A DNA stretch of 21,506 bases from positions 1-21,506 of IMG/VR virus record IMGVR_UViG_3300021961_000735; one strand, 5' to 3'. The notes below the pieces were generated by a model. That model worked only from the letters and a program-made list of their open reading frames with translations. It searched no databases and was not told the DNA's origin. The position numbers and the translations under genes were made by a program. Shown one piece after another: positions 7,167 through 14,010 of the stretch (positions within the stretch are counted from its first letter, which is position 1; every line of letters starts with the position of its first letter). This stretch comes from a virus.

Positions 7167-7696
7167 TGGCCAGAAACGGTATCTGGAATTTAGTGAAAGA
7201 GCTAGACCGTGTTGCTGCAACCACGGTATACAACGGTCCTCGTCGCGCAGCCGAGCGTATTGTTCGAGATCTACAAGAACGTGGTCCCGCTTGGACCGGC
7301 CAGTTCTCAAATTCCTGGCAGATAACTACGCCTGTAACCACTGTTAAAGGCACGGGTGCTGCCGGGCAACCTCAACGCATTTTGGCCCCAGTTTTAACAG
7401 GTCAACAGGTAGCTAAGTCCTTCCTTACAAAGGATAAGCTCGTATTCACTATTAGTAATTTTGCCCCATATGCGAACATTGCTACTGACATAGATCCAGG
7501 CATATTCATAAATCCTGGTACTGTGCCGATCAAGCCCATCGAGAAAACAGGTAAGCGCCAAAAGAGTCTGCGCGGTTTACTGACAGGCGAAGGAAATAAC
7601 AGTCGTACAGCACCACTCGACTGGTTTACGCTGTATATCAAAGGCGGGCAGATCGACAAAACGATCCAGGTTGCCATGCGCACATCTGACCGATGA
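7166..7696 (+). CDS. Tail completion protein, HK97 gp10-like
   Basis: A 176-residue basic protein. A first helix (LVKELDRVAATTVYN) is followed by AAERIVRDLQERGPAW and TGQFSNSW, the signature I associate with HK97 gp10-like neck/tail completion proteins, where a 'P..TG.L..S' turn follows a long helix. Such proteins act between head closure and tail terminator, often as the outer neck ring. The gene overlaps its neighbours at both ends (TAATG at 7164-7168, ATGA at 7693-7696), which indicates coupled translation in one operon. It looks somewhat more A+T-rich than the connectors around it. Assignment is by motif plus order. Confidence 0.75.
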   Translation: MARNGIWNLVKELDRVAATTVYNGPRRAAERIVRDLQERGPAWTGQFSNSWQITTPVTTVKGTGAAGQPQRILAPVLTGQQVAKSFLTKDKLVFTISNFAPYANIATDIDPGIFINPGTVPIKPIEKTGKRQKSLRGLLTGEGNNSRTAPLDWFTLYIKGGQIDKTIQVAMRTSDR

Positions 7697-8160
7697 ACTA
7701 CCAATCCATCCGGGCCGCTCTCGAAACTTCGTTGTTGACTGCCTACAACGACCTAGATCCAGCTGTCCCGGTCTATTTCGACAACGTCTTTAACGACGAC
7801 GCCGACAGCAGCGAGGAGTTCGTCCACATCAACATTCAATTCGGCCTAACCACTGAACCTACTTTGACTACAAGCCACGACATGGTACGTGGCACGATTG
7901 TCATCCGCACCTACACGCCAAAAGGCAAGGGTCCTGCCCGCAATCAGACACTTGTAAATACCGCGTTTACCACCCTTAACACCATCAATAACACCTCAAA
8001 AGTTAATTCAGGTGTTTACATCCGCCTCGACGGCATCAGCGGTCCCAGTTTCAGCCCTGATTTCGCTGGAACTTCACCAGATCAGCAGTCTCGCCGTGCT
8101 TTTACGCCGTTCTTTATTTCACGAATTGAAGCTGGCTTCAAAGCGCAAGTTATTTCTTAA
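7693..8160 (+). CDS. Tail terminator protein (gpU-like / DUF4128-like)
   Basis: A 155-residue protein in the place of lambda gpU, immediately before the tail tube gene. It starts with the typical MNYQSIRAALETSL helix, then VYFDNVFND, and has MVRGTIVIRTYTPKGKGP, a strand-turn segment usual in these proteins, before a helix with ARNQTLVNTAF. Tail terminators cap the growing tube when the tape measure length is reached and form the surface that joins the head. It overlaps the previous gene by 4 nt. The family name is given from memory of the DUF4128 pattern and should be read as likely, not proven. Confidence 0.75.
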   Translation: MNYQSIRAALETSLLTAYNDLDPAVPVYFDNVFNDDADSSEEFVHINIQFGLTTEPTLTTSHDMVRGTIVIRTYTPKGKGPARNQTLVNTAFTTLNTINNTSKVNSGVYIRLDGISGPSFSPDFAGTSPDQQSRRAFTPFFISRIEAGFKAQVIS

Positions 8161-8176
8161 GGGAAGTTACTGGCGC

Positions 8177-8182
8177 TAACCT
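8177..8182 (+). promoter_or_regulatory. Candidate -10 hexamer TAACCT
   Basis: TAACCT in GGCGCTAACCTG closely matches GGCGCTACACTG at 6223-6234, the segment after the capsid terminator. It lies 47 nt before the tail tube ATG, farther than the other copies. No -35 box is apparent. Confidence 0.28.
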
Positions 8183-8191
8183 GTATTAAGC

Positions 8192-8204
8192 CGGGCAGTG
8201 CCCG
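8192..8204 (+). promoter_or_regulatory. Hairpin in the tail tube gene leader
   Basis: CGGGC (8192-8196) pairs perfectly with GCCCG (8200-8204) around an AGT loop. No T-run follows, so termination is unlikely. If the TAACCT element is a promoter, the hairpin would be near the 5' end of the tail tube mRNA, where it could protect the transcript. Confidence 0.35.
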
Positions 8205-8229
8205 CGTAGTTCATTCGTAGGTACTTCCT

Positions 8230-8997
8230 ATGGCCACCGTCCTTTCGGGCACCTCCGGCGCCCTGTACTACTCTCCCGCTGGCACCAGCACCACCTTCGG
8301 TGAATCCGCCGTCGATGTTGTCGATGACGAGATCACTGTTGAGGCCTATCTGGGCTTCAAAGTTGGCGACCCCGTGAAATTCAGTGTGGTTGATACCACC
8401 ACTGGCGCTGCCGGCACCGGCAGCCTGCCTGCTGGTATCACCTCCGGCACCACCTACTACGTGATCGCTTACACCGCCAGCACTGGTGTGCTGCAGGTGT
8501 CTGCAACCGCCGGTGGTTCCACCATCACAATCACGGATGACGGCACTGCCGTTGCGCCCAACGCCTTCAAGGTTGCATACGCCGCTCCTGCAGTCGTCGG
8601 CTCCGTCCGCGACTGGAGCTTCGAGATCACCCGTTCGGAAATCGACGTTACGACCATCGGTCAAACGATTGGTCAGTACGCACCTTTCCGCACCTATATC
8701 ACCGGCTTCGCCGACGGCTCTGGTTCCGCTACGGTGTACACCACCGATGACGACACCAACCTGTCCAGCCGGATGATTGAGGACGTGATCCAGCGTTCGC
8801 AGTCTGGTGCCACGATGAAGTTGTACATCGACCGGATCAGCAGCGGCGGCGCCGTGAGTGAAGCACTCAGCCGTTCGATCACCGTTCCTGTGATCGTGAC
8901 TTCCGCCAGCCTGAGCGTGAACCCGGACGACGGCCAAAGCGTCGCCATCAACTTCCGTCCCAGCGAGGCACCCACCTTCGACCTCAGCAAGTCCTGA
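8230..8997 (+). CDS. Major tail tube protein with inserted domain
   Basis: A 255-residue protein that forms the stacked hexamer rings of the tail tube. The core signature is split: the N-terminal strand (SGTSGALYYSPAG) is separated from VVGSVRDWSFEITRSEIDVT and APFRTYITGFADGSGSATVY, which together form the usual tube-fold pattern of siphovirus tail proteins. Residues of about 33-115 are an insertion with GDPVKFSV, LPAGITSGTTYYVIAY and STITITDDGTAV, a compact beta module I know from other phage virion proteins. It would probably project outward from the tube. The gene has strongly biased, C-rich codons and its own leader and terminator, as expected for the second most abundant virion protein. 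Confidence 0.85.
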   Translation: MATVLSGTSGALYYSPAGTSTTFGESAVDVVDDEITVEAYLGFKVGDPVKFSVVDTTTGAAGTGSLPAGITSGTTYYVIAYTASTGVLQVSATAGGSTITITDDGTAVAPNAFKVAYAAPAVVGSVRDWSFEITRSEIDVTTIGQTIGQYAPFRTYITGFADGSGSATVYTTDDDTNLSSRMIEDVIQRSQSGATMKLYIDRISSGGAVSEALSRSITVPVIVTSASLSVNPDDGQSVAINFRPSEAPTFDLSKS

Positions 8998-9021
8998 TAA
9001 TCAGTACGGACGAAGACCCGA

Positions 9022-9047
9022 CCCCGGCCTCACCGCCGGGGTTTTTT
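9022..9047 (+). terminator. Intrinsic terminator after the tail tube gene
   Basis: CCCCGGC (9022-9028) pairs with GCCGGGG (9035-9041) around a six-base loop, and six T residues follow at 9042-9047. It lies 24 bases after the tail tube stop codon. With the terminator after the capsid gene it separates the most highly expressed genes from those downstream. Confidence 0.93.
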
Positions 9048-9063
9048 ATTTCTTCTAGTCCGC

Positions 9064-9069
9064 TACAGT
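9064..9069 (+). promoter_or_regulatory. Candidate -10 hexamer TACAGT
   Basis: TACAGT in CCGCTACAGTAG lies 17 bases after the T-run of the tail tube terminator and 24 nt before the ATG at 9094. It fits the recurring hexamer and spacing seen at 4089, 6228 and 9648. Confidence 0.33.
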
Positions 9070-9093
9070 AGTACCAGACCAAATTGAAATCAC

Positions 9094-9441
9094 ATGCCTG
9101 CTCCCGCAGCACTGAGCGCCATCGAACGCCTCCGCAAGGCGGCCAACCTGGAGCCCACCAAAGTAGTAGTCACGTTGTCCGATGGCAGCGATTTTGAGTT
9201 GTGGAGAACCCCACTGACTGCTGCCGAACGTGAGAAGGCCCAAAAACAGGCTAAATCTGATGACGCTAATGCTTTTGCTCTCCAACTATTGATTAACAAG
9301 GCTCTTGACCAGAACGGTACTCGCCTTTTTAACGCTGGCGAAATCGACGTACTTAAAAACGAAGTCAAAGACAAGGACCTTCAGGCCTTGATGCTGGCGG
9401 TGATTAGTGAGGATGCCGAGCCTATTGACCCAAAGAGCTAA
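9094..9441 (+). CDS. Tail assembly chaperone, gpG-like
   Basis: A 115-residue protein between tail tube and tape measure genes, the position of lambda gpG. It is helical, with an N-terminal beta segment (TKVVVTLSDGSDFELWRTPL) and charged helices (TAAEREKAQKQAKSDD, KDKDLQALMLAVISED). Such chaperones coat the tape measure before tube polymerisation and are not part of the virion. It ends just after the slippery heptamer CCCAAAG, and a second reading frame continues in -1. No strong ribosome binding site is seen before the ATG. Confidence 0.82.
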   Translation: MPAPAALSAIERLRKAANLEPTKVVVTLSDGSDFELWRTPLTAAEREKAQKQAKSDDANAFALQLLINKALDQNGTRLFNAGEIDVLKNEVKDKDLQALMLAVISEDAEPIDPKS

Positions 9442-9626
9442 GTGCCGAGCTTCGCAGGGACAACTGGTTAATGCTCCAGTTCGGCATCGCCAAAGAACTG
9501 GGCCTTACGCTGTCCGAAGTACGTACAAAAATGACTGTCGAAGAACTGCTCGGCTGGAGTGCGTACTTTCAAATCCTCAACGAGGATATGGAACGGGAAG
9601 TCGAAAAGGCCAAACGCCGCCGCTAA
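9094..9626 (+). CDS. Tail assembly chaperone gpGT, -1 frameshift fusion
   Basis: The predicted fusion joins 9094-9435 read in frame 0 to 9435-9626 read in frame -1, with base 9435 read twice. It has 177 residues: 114 from gpG and 63 more. The extension begins ELSAELRRDNWLMLQFGIAK and contains EELLGWSAYFQILNEDMERE, a pattern typical of the T part of gpGT, where a 'GW.AYF..' helix is common. It has no start codon or ribosome binding site of its own close to its beginning, so it needs the shift. In lambda, gpGT bridges the tape measure and tail tube subunits through the T domain. The reading frame is exact and the site canonical; the efficiency is unknown. Confidence 0.85.
9429..9486 (+). promoter_or_regulatory. 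-1 programmed ribosomal frameshift signal
   Basis: The heptamer CCCAAAG at 9429-9435 is in the X-XXY-YYZ phase relative to gpG (codons GAC CCA AAG). A 7-nt spacer containing the gpG stop codon follows. Then TGCCGA (9443-9448) pairs with TCGGCA (9481-9486), enclosing a second stem ACTGG (9463-9467) with CCAGT (9476-9480). The structure starts at the distance expected for a frameshift stimulator. The heptamer is certain; the fold was done by eye. Confidence 0.82.
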
Positions 9627-9641
9627 CCCCGGCGGCTTTTT
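9616..9641 (+). terminator. Intrinsic terminator overlapping the end of gpGT
   Basis: GCCGCC (9616-9621) pairs with GGCGGC (9631-9636) around a nine-base loop, followed by five T residues at 9637-9641. The 5' arm encodes the last arginines of gpGT and its stop codon is in the loop. Ribosomes completing gpGT would therefore cover the hairpin, whereas ribosomes stopping at gpG would not. Confidence 0.82.
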
Positions 9642-9647
9642 CATGCG

Positions 9648-9653
9648 TAAACT
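9648..9653 (+). promoter_or_regulatory. Candidate -10 hexamer TAAACT
   Basis: TAAACT in GCGTAAACTGG begins seven bases after the T-run of the gpGT terminator and lies 24 nt before the tape measure GTG. Same hexamer as at 4089. Confidence 0.33.
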
Positions 9654-9677
9654 GGTTAAACAGGAGCGTGCGAAGCC

Positions 9678-12047
9678 GTGGCCGCCTACAGAGCCGACAT
9701 TGAAATAGGCGTAAAGGGCGTTCAGTACCTGGACAAACTGAAAACTGAACTGACTCAAGTAGCTAAGGCCATTGATGCGGTCAATAGCAAAGAAGTTGTA
9801 GTAAGGCGCACCATCGCAGGAGCGGCCTCAGCTGTCCCGATGGGACCTGGAGGTGCCGGCGTGACCGGCGCCAGTGCTCAAGCTGCTGCAATGGCAGTGG
9901 AAAGGCGTGTAAGTGAGATGCGACGAACTGAAGCACAGGCAGCTATAAAGTCTGTGCGCGACAGGGCAATGGCGGAGAACTACATTTCTGGCGTAATTGC
10001 CAGACGTTTGCAACAAAAAGAGCAAGAACTTCAAGTCGAAAAAGCCATAACAGCTGAGGCTACAAAACAGGCGACAGAAAAATTAAAGAGTCGTGCTGGT
10101 GGTGCCATAAGCAGCGCACTAATCGGCGGAGGATTCCCCTTACTGTTCGGCCAGGGGGGTGGTGCAGCCGCTGGAGGTGCTCTCGGAGGTCTTGCAGGTG
10201 GTTTATTAGGAGGGGGATTTGGTTTTGCTTTATCAATCGTCGGTACTGCTTTAGGACAAGCCGCTGATGATGCCGACAAGTTTAATAAAACACTCGGTCA
10301 ACTTAATTCCACTGTAAGTGGCACAACGTCTGCCACAAAAGTTACAGCACAAGACATAGATAAGCTCGCTACTAATTTAGGTATCGCTAAAGATGAAGCC
10401 CTGAAACTACTTAGTGCATTTGCAGGTTTTAGCGATGCAAAAGTAACTAAAGCGTTAGTAGCTGTGTACGGAGAAGATCCCGGAACACTTCAATCTCTTG
10501 CCGCTGTAAAAGACAAGGCGGATCTTGCAGAAGTCATACTTGATAACTATGAAAAAATTACGCTAGAAACCGCCTCGCAGCTCATAAACCAATTAAAAAC
10601 AACAGATTCCGCGACGGTACAAATAGCGTTCCAGAAGGCTTTATTAGACGCAGAAATTAAAAAGACAGAAGAGGGCTTAAAACAGGTAAAAATCCAAGAT
10701 CGTATCCTCGCCGGTCTTGCTTCTATCGGTAGTTTAAGTGCCGGCGGTCCTGTTATAGATCCATCTATTTTTGGGCAGCAACGAGTTGAAGAGTTTAGAA
10801 AACAGCAACCCCCAGACGTTCTTCAAAACGCACTAAAAGCGCTGGGTGTTTTGCAGAGTGCTAATAGAGCTGTACAAAGTTTACGCCCTGATACCAAAGC
10901 AGCCAGCGCTGCAGATAAAGCCGCTCGTGACGCAGAACGTGAAGCCGAGCGAGTTGAAAAAGCACTCAGAACTCGACAGTTAAATCGCCTGGAGCTGCAG
11001 CGTCAATTTGATATAACTCAAGAGATCTTTACGGCTGAAACCGCAAAAAACACTGTCCTAGCTCGTGAATTAGAAGGTAAGTACGAACTGGTGCGTATAG
11101 GTATTGAAACTGCACGCTTGCTGGAAGAGGAAAAGAATAGTCGTGTTCAACTAGCTATTGCGCGAGAGATGACATTGAAGCGCGATTACGCCATCCTTAA
11201 AACCGAGCTGGACATCACAAAGATAGTTGAAGAACGCGGAGAAAAATTCAGTGAAATTATTACTGATTTAGACCAAGAGTTGGCACTACGAAAAGCAACC
11301 ACACAAGCGGAACGCGACCGCTTAACCATTGAATACGAAATGCAAAAACTACGGAAAGATAAAGTATTCGATGAAACACAACTTTTGGCTATTGAAGATA
11401 AGAAAAAACAACTTGCTACTCCTATTACAGGTGTAGATATTGTAAAGCAACAAGTAGGAACACTTTCTGACGAACTCACTAAAATTACAGACGCGGGTAA
11501 TCAGGTAAATGTTGTAGCCGAAGCAGTAGGATTATCGTTTGCTAATTCTTTTAATGACGTAATTACGGGCGCTGTAAGCGCTCAACAGACACTGGCTAAT
11601 TTCTTCCAGCGCATTGCTGACAGCTTCCTTGACATGGCAGCCCAGATCATCGCCAAGATGATCCAAATCCAGATCCTGAATGCAGCACTGGGTCTTTTCG
11701 GTGGAGGCGGTGCCGCTGGTGCAGTCAGTAGCGATCCTGTATCTCAGTTTTTAAGTGGTGTAGCTCAGTACAGAGCAGAAGGCGGTTCCGTAATGGGCGG
11801 TTCGCCTTACATCGTTGGCGAGCGCGGCCCCGAACTATTTGTCCCAGGGCGTTCCGGCACGATTGTTCCCAACAATCAGCTTGGTGCAGGCGGCTCCACC
11901 AGCGTGACGGTGAACGTGGATGCCAGCGGCAGTAGTGTGGAGGGCAACGAACAAGGTGCCAACCAACTCGGTAAGGCAATCGGTCTTGCGGTCCAGCAAG
12001 AACTAATCAAGCAAAAACGTCCTGGCGGTCTACTCGCTGGAGTCTGA
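9678..12047 (+). CDS. Tail tape measure protein
   Basis: The 789-residue protein runs through the tail lumen and sets its length. At the roughly 0.15 nm per residue usual for siphoviruses, the tail would be near 120 nm. The start is GTG 9678 with CAGGAG ten bases upstream. An N-terminal segment of basic and alanine-rich helices leads to a glycine- and alanine-rich hydrophobic segment (about residues 140-200), a possible membrane-active region. Long helical segments rich in E, K, A and L follow to about residue 640. A second hydrophobic stretch has FLDMAAQIIAKMIQIQIL, and the C-terminal GGSPYIVGERGPELFVPG is a hallmark of this family. No lytic transglycosylase or peptidase domain is evident. 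The middle of the gene is visibly more A+T-rich and uses more A- and T-ending codons than its neighbours. The stop overlaps the next ATG. Confidence 0.93.
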   Translation: MAAYRADIEIGVKGVQYLDKLKTELTQVAKAIDAVNSKEVVVRRTIAGAASAVPMGPGGAGVTGASAQAAAMAVERRVSEMRRTEAQAAIKSVRDRAMAENYISGVIARRLQQKEQELQVEKAITAEATKQATEKLKSRAGGAISSALIGGGFPLLFGQGGGAAAGGALGGLAGGLLGGGFGFALSIVGTALGQAADDADKFNKTLGQLNSTVSGTTSATKVTAQDIDKLATNLGIAKDEALKLLSAFAGFSDAKVTKALVAVYGEDPGTLQSLAAVKDKADLAEVILDNYEKITLETASQLINQLKTTDSATVQIAFQKALLDAEIKKTEEGLKQVKIQDRILAGLASIGSLSAGGPVIDPSIFGQQRVEEFRKQQPPDVLQNALKALGVLQSANRAVQSLRPDTKAASAADKAARDAEREAERVEKALRTRQLNRLELQRQFDITQEIFTAETAKNTVLARELEGKYELVRIGIETARLLEEEKNSRVQLAIAREMTLKRDYAILKTELDITKIVEERGEKFSEIITDLDQELALRKATTQAERDRLTIEYEMQKLRKDKVFDETQLLAIEDKKKQLATPITGVDIVKQQVGTLSDELTKITDAGNQVNVVAEAVGLSFANSFNDVITGAVSAQQTLANFFQRIADSFLDMAAQIIAKMIQIQILNAALGLFGGGGAAGAVSSDPVSQFLSGVAQYRAEGGSVMGGSPYIVGERGPELFVPGRSGTIVPNNQLGAGGSTSVTVNVDASGSSVEGNEQGANQLGKAIGLAVQQELIKQKRPGGLLAGV

Positions 12048-12388
12048 TGGCTACTTTCCCTGATTTCGACCCTGTTTACAGCGCCAGTAAGACCAGCAAT
12101 CCAGCTGTTCGCACGGTGCAATTTGGCGACGGCTACCAGCAACGCCTGACTTATGGCCTCAATCAAAACCCGAAGGAATGGCGGCTGACCTTCAACGTCA
12201 CGGATACCGAAGCGGACACTATCGAGACCTTCCTAAACGCTCGTGCCGCCGACTCCGCAAGTTTTGACTGGAGCCCACCGGACACGGCATCGTCTTACAA
12301 GTGGGTCTGTCCCAGCTGGACCCGTGAGATGTACAACCACCAGCGCAGCCGTATCGACGTAACTTTCCGGCAGGTATTTGAACCCTAA
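12047..12388 (+). CDS. Minor tail protein, lambda gpM-like
   Basis: A 113-residue protein close to the lambda gpM length. It has the family pattern: an early PAVRTVQFGDGYQQRL segment, then NPKEWRLTFNVTD, FLNARAADSASFDWSPP and a closing RIDVTFRQVFEP. gpM-type proteins form the distal tail ring beneath the tube and start the tip baseplate. The gene overlaps the tape measure stop (TGATG) and the next start (TAATG), so it is translated in the same chain. Assignment is strong on sequence and order. Confidence 0.9.
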   Translation: MATFPDFDPVYSASKTSNPAVRTVQFGDGYQQRLTYGLNQNPKEWRLTFNVTDTEADTIETFLNARAADSASFDWSPPDTASSYKWVCPSWTREMYNHQRSRIDVTFRQVFEP

Positions 12389-14010
12389 TGGCATATTCCG
12401 CTTGGGCTAGCTCTACCGCTTACGTCGTTGGCGACATCGTTCGGGCTTCTGTGCTCCAAGCCAGCGGTCTAGTCTTCCGTTGTACGACTGCTGGTACATC
12501 AGCCGCCACTGAACCAGTCTGGGGCACCGACATTGGCAGCACCGTCACCGATAACACGGTGGTGTGGACAGCAGTTGCCAGCGCCTTTGAAGAACTGGCG
12601 CAGATCGCCCCGAGCGCAATTATTGAGCTGTTTGAGATGACGCTGGATGCCACGTTGCATGGCAGCAGTGACACCTATCGCTGGCACAACGGCACAAATG
12701 CGGCAGTTACGGGCAACATCGTCTGGAACGGCAATTCTTACGTGCGGTTGCCGATCAAAGCCGAAGGATTTGAGTATACAAATACAGGCACGTTGCCACG
12801 TCCAACGTTGACGATCAGCAATCTTGATGGCGTTATTACTACATTGCTGCTGCTGGTGAATGCCACTACATCGGGCAATGATCTTGGTGGCGCAACCGTT
12901 AAGCGCATTCGGACACTGAAAAAATATCTTGATGGCGAAGCTGGCGCGGATCCTCACGCCAAATTTCCAGACGAGATCTGGTATGTGGATCGAAAGGCTA
13001 ATGAATCCCGCGATTCCGTAAGTTTTGAGCTTGCCAGCAAATTTGATTTGGCTGGTGTGATGATTCCAAAGCGGCAGGTTATCGCCAATTTATGCCAATG
13101 GCGTTATCGGAGTACCGAATGCGGATATACAGGCAGTATTTATTTTGATGCCAATGACAATAACGTTGCAACGCTAGCCGCCGATACATGCGGCAAAAGG
13201 ATCAGCAGTTGCAACGCACGTTTTGGGCAAGTAGTACGAACAGGAACAGTAACCAGCGGAAGCAATCAGCTTGTCGTCAGCGGTGATGTATTTGATATTG
13301 AGACGGGTTCACCTGTTAAGGGATTTGGCGTACCGAGTGGCACCACAGTAAGCAGCGTATCTGGCACCACGGTGACAATGAGCGCCAACGCCACGGCGAC
13401 TACATCGCTAACAAAAACAGGCACGATTCAGAGTAATCGTGTGGATTTAATTGTCAGTGATACGACTGGCATTGTGATTGGCATGAAAGTTGCTGGACCC
13501 AATGTGCCGTCTAATGCCACCGTTCTATCTATCTCGGGCACGACATTAACGCTTGGTCAGCCATGGGATCTGTGGGATACGTTGACTGCAGTTGGCACGA
13601 AATCAGGGCGACTGGTGCCAGTGGTAACACGAGTGACGGTTTATGAACAACGCAGTGTCTTTCTGGGAAGAACAATACAAGTTCCTGTTGGATATGAAAA
13701 TGTTGCAGAACCACTCACCACTCAAATGGATGTGACTGATGCAACCTCATTGGCGGTTGGTCAGTATTTGACTGGTCCTGGTATACCCAAGAGTGCTAAG
13801 GCGCAGATTTCAGCTATCAGTGGAACTACGTTGACCCTGAATTACTCAGCGCCGAACTCCGGTGCGTTATATAACAGCTACGAGTTTTATCAGGTGCCTA
13901 CATTTACGTCTCAGACCTATACATTTTCAGCACCAGATCAGAGTTATACATTCAGGAACACCACGGCGCTTCCGTTTGGCTCGTTCCCTAGTGCAGGACT
14001 AATCCGATGA
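12388..14010 (+). CDS. Minor tail protein, lambda gpL-like, with extra modules
   Basis: A 540-residue protein, about twice the usual size. Residues 1-65 (AWASSTAYVVGDIVR, LVFRCTTAGTSAATEPVW) resemble a small carbohydrate-binding module of the CBM5/12 type. The gpL core follows from about 66, including the segment LASKFDLAGVMIPKRQV. Four cysteines, C236, C245, C268 and C275 (spacing C-x8-C-x22-C-x6-C), form the cluster that binds an iron-sulphur centre in gpL proteins. In ordinary gpL the end follows soon after. Here about 245 residues intervene between CNARFG and the closing LPFGSFPSAGLIR, made of three imperfect repeats with 'G.GIP..T.V..ISGTTLTL' cores (about 285-342, 343-403, 441-505) and a Tyr/Thr/Gln-rich part. 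The protein links the tail-tip ring to gpJ; the additions probably face outward and may bind cell-surface glycans. Confidence 0.88.
   Translation: MAYSAWASSTAYVVGDIVRASVLQASGLVFRCTTAGTSAATEPVWGTDIGSTVTDNTVVWTAVASAFEELAQIAPSAIIELFEMTLDATLHGSSDTYRWHNGTNAAVTGNIVWNGNSYVRLPIKAEGFEYTNTGTLPRPTLTISNLDGVITTLLLLVNATTSGNDLGGATVKRIRTLKKYLDGEAGADPHAKFPDEIWYVDRKANESRDSVSFELASKFDLAGVMIPKRQVIANLCQWRYRSTECGYTGSIYFDANDNNVATLAADTCGKRISSCNARFGQVVRTGTVTSGSNQLVVSGDVFDIETGSPVKGFGVPSGTTVSSVSGTTVTMSANATATTSLTKTGTIQSNRVDLIVSDTTGIVIGMKVAGPNVPSNATVLSISGTTLTLGQPWDLWDTLTAVGTKSGRLVPVVTRVTVYEQRSVFLGRTIQVPVGYENVAEPLTTQMDVTDATSLAVGQYLTGPGIPKSAKAQISAISGTTLTLNYSAPNSGALYNSYEFYQVPTFTSQTYTFSAPDQSYTFRNTTALPFGSFPSAGLIR

Noticed and set aside
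8176-8937. 253-residue open frame on the - strand opposite the tail tube gene
   Set aside because: Same antisense codon-bias effect; repetitive Gly/Val/Asp composition and no recognisable domain.
9643-9708. Small + strand frame of 21 codons beginning just after the gpGT terminator
   Set aside because: It overlaps the tape measure start, is basic and short, has no ribosome binding site and encodes nothing recognisable; the region is better explained as promoter and ribosome binding site.
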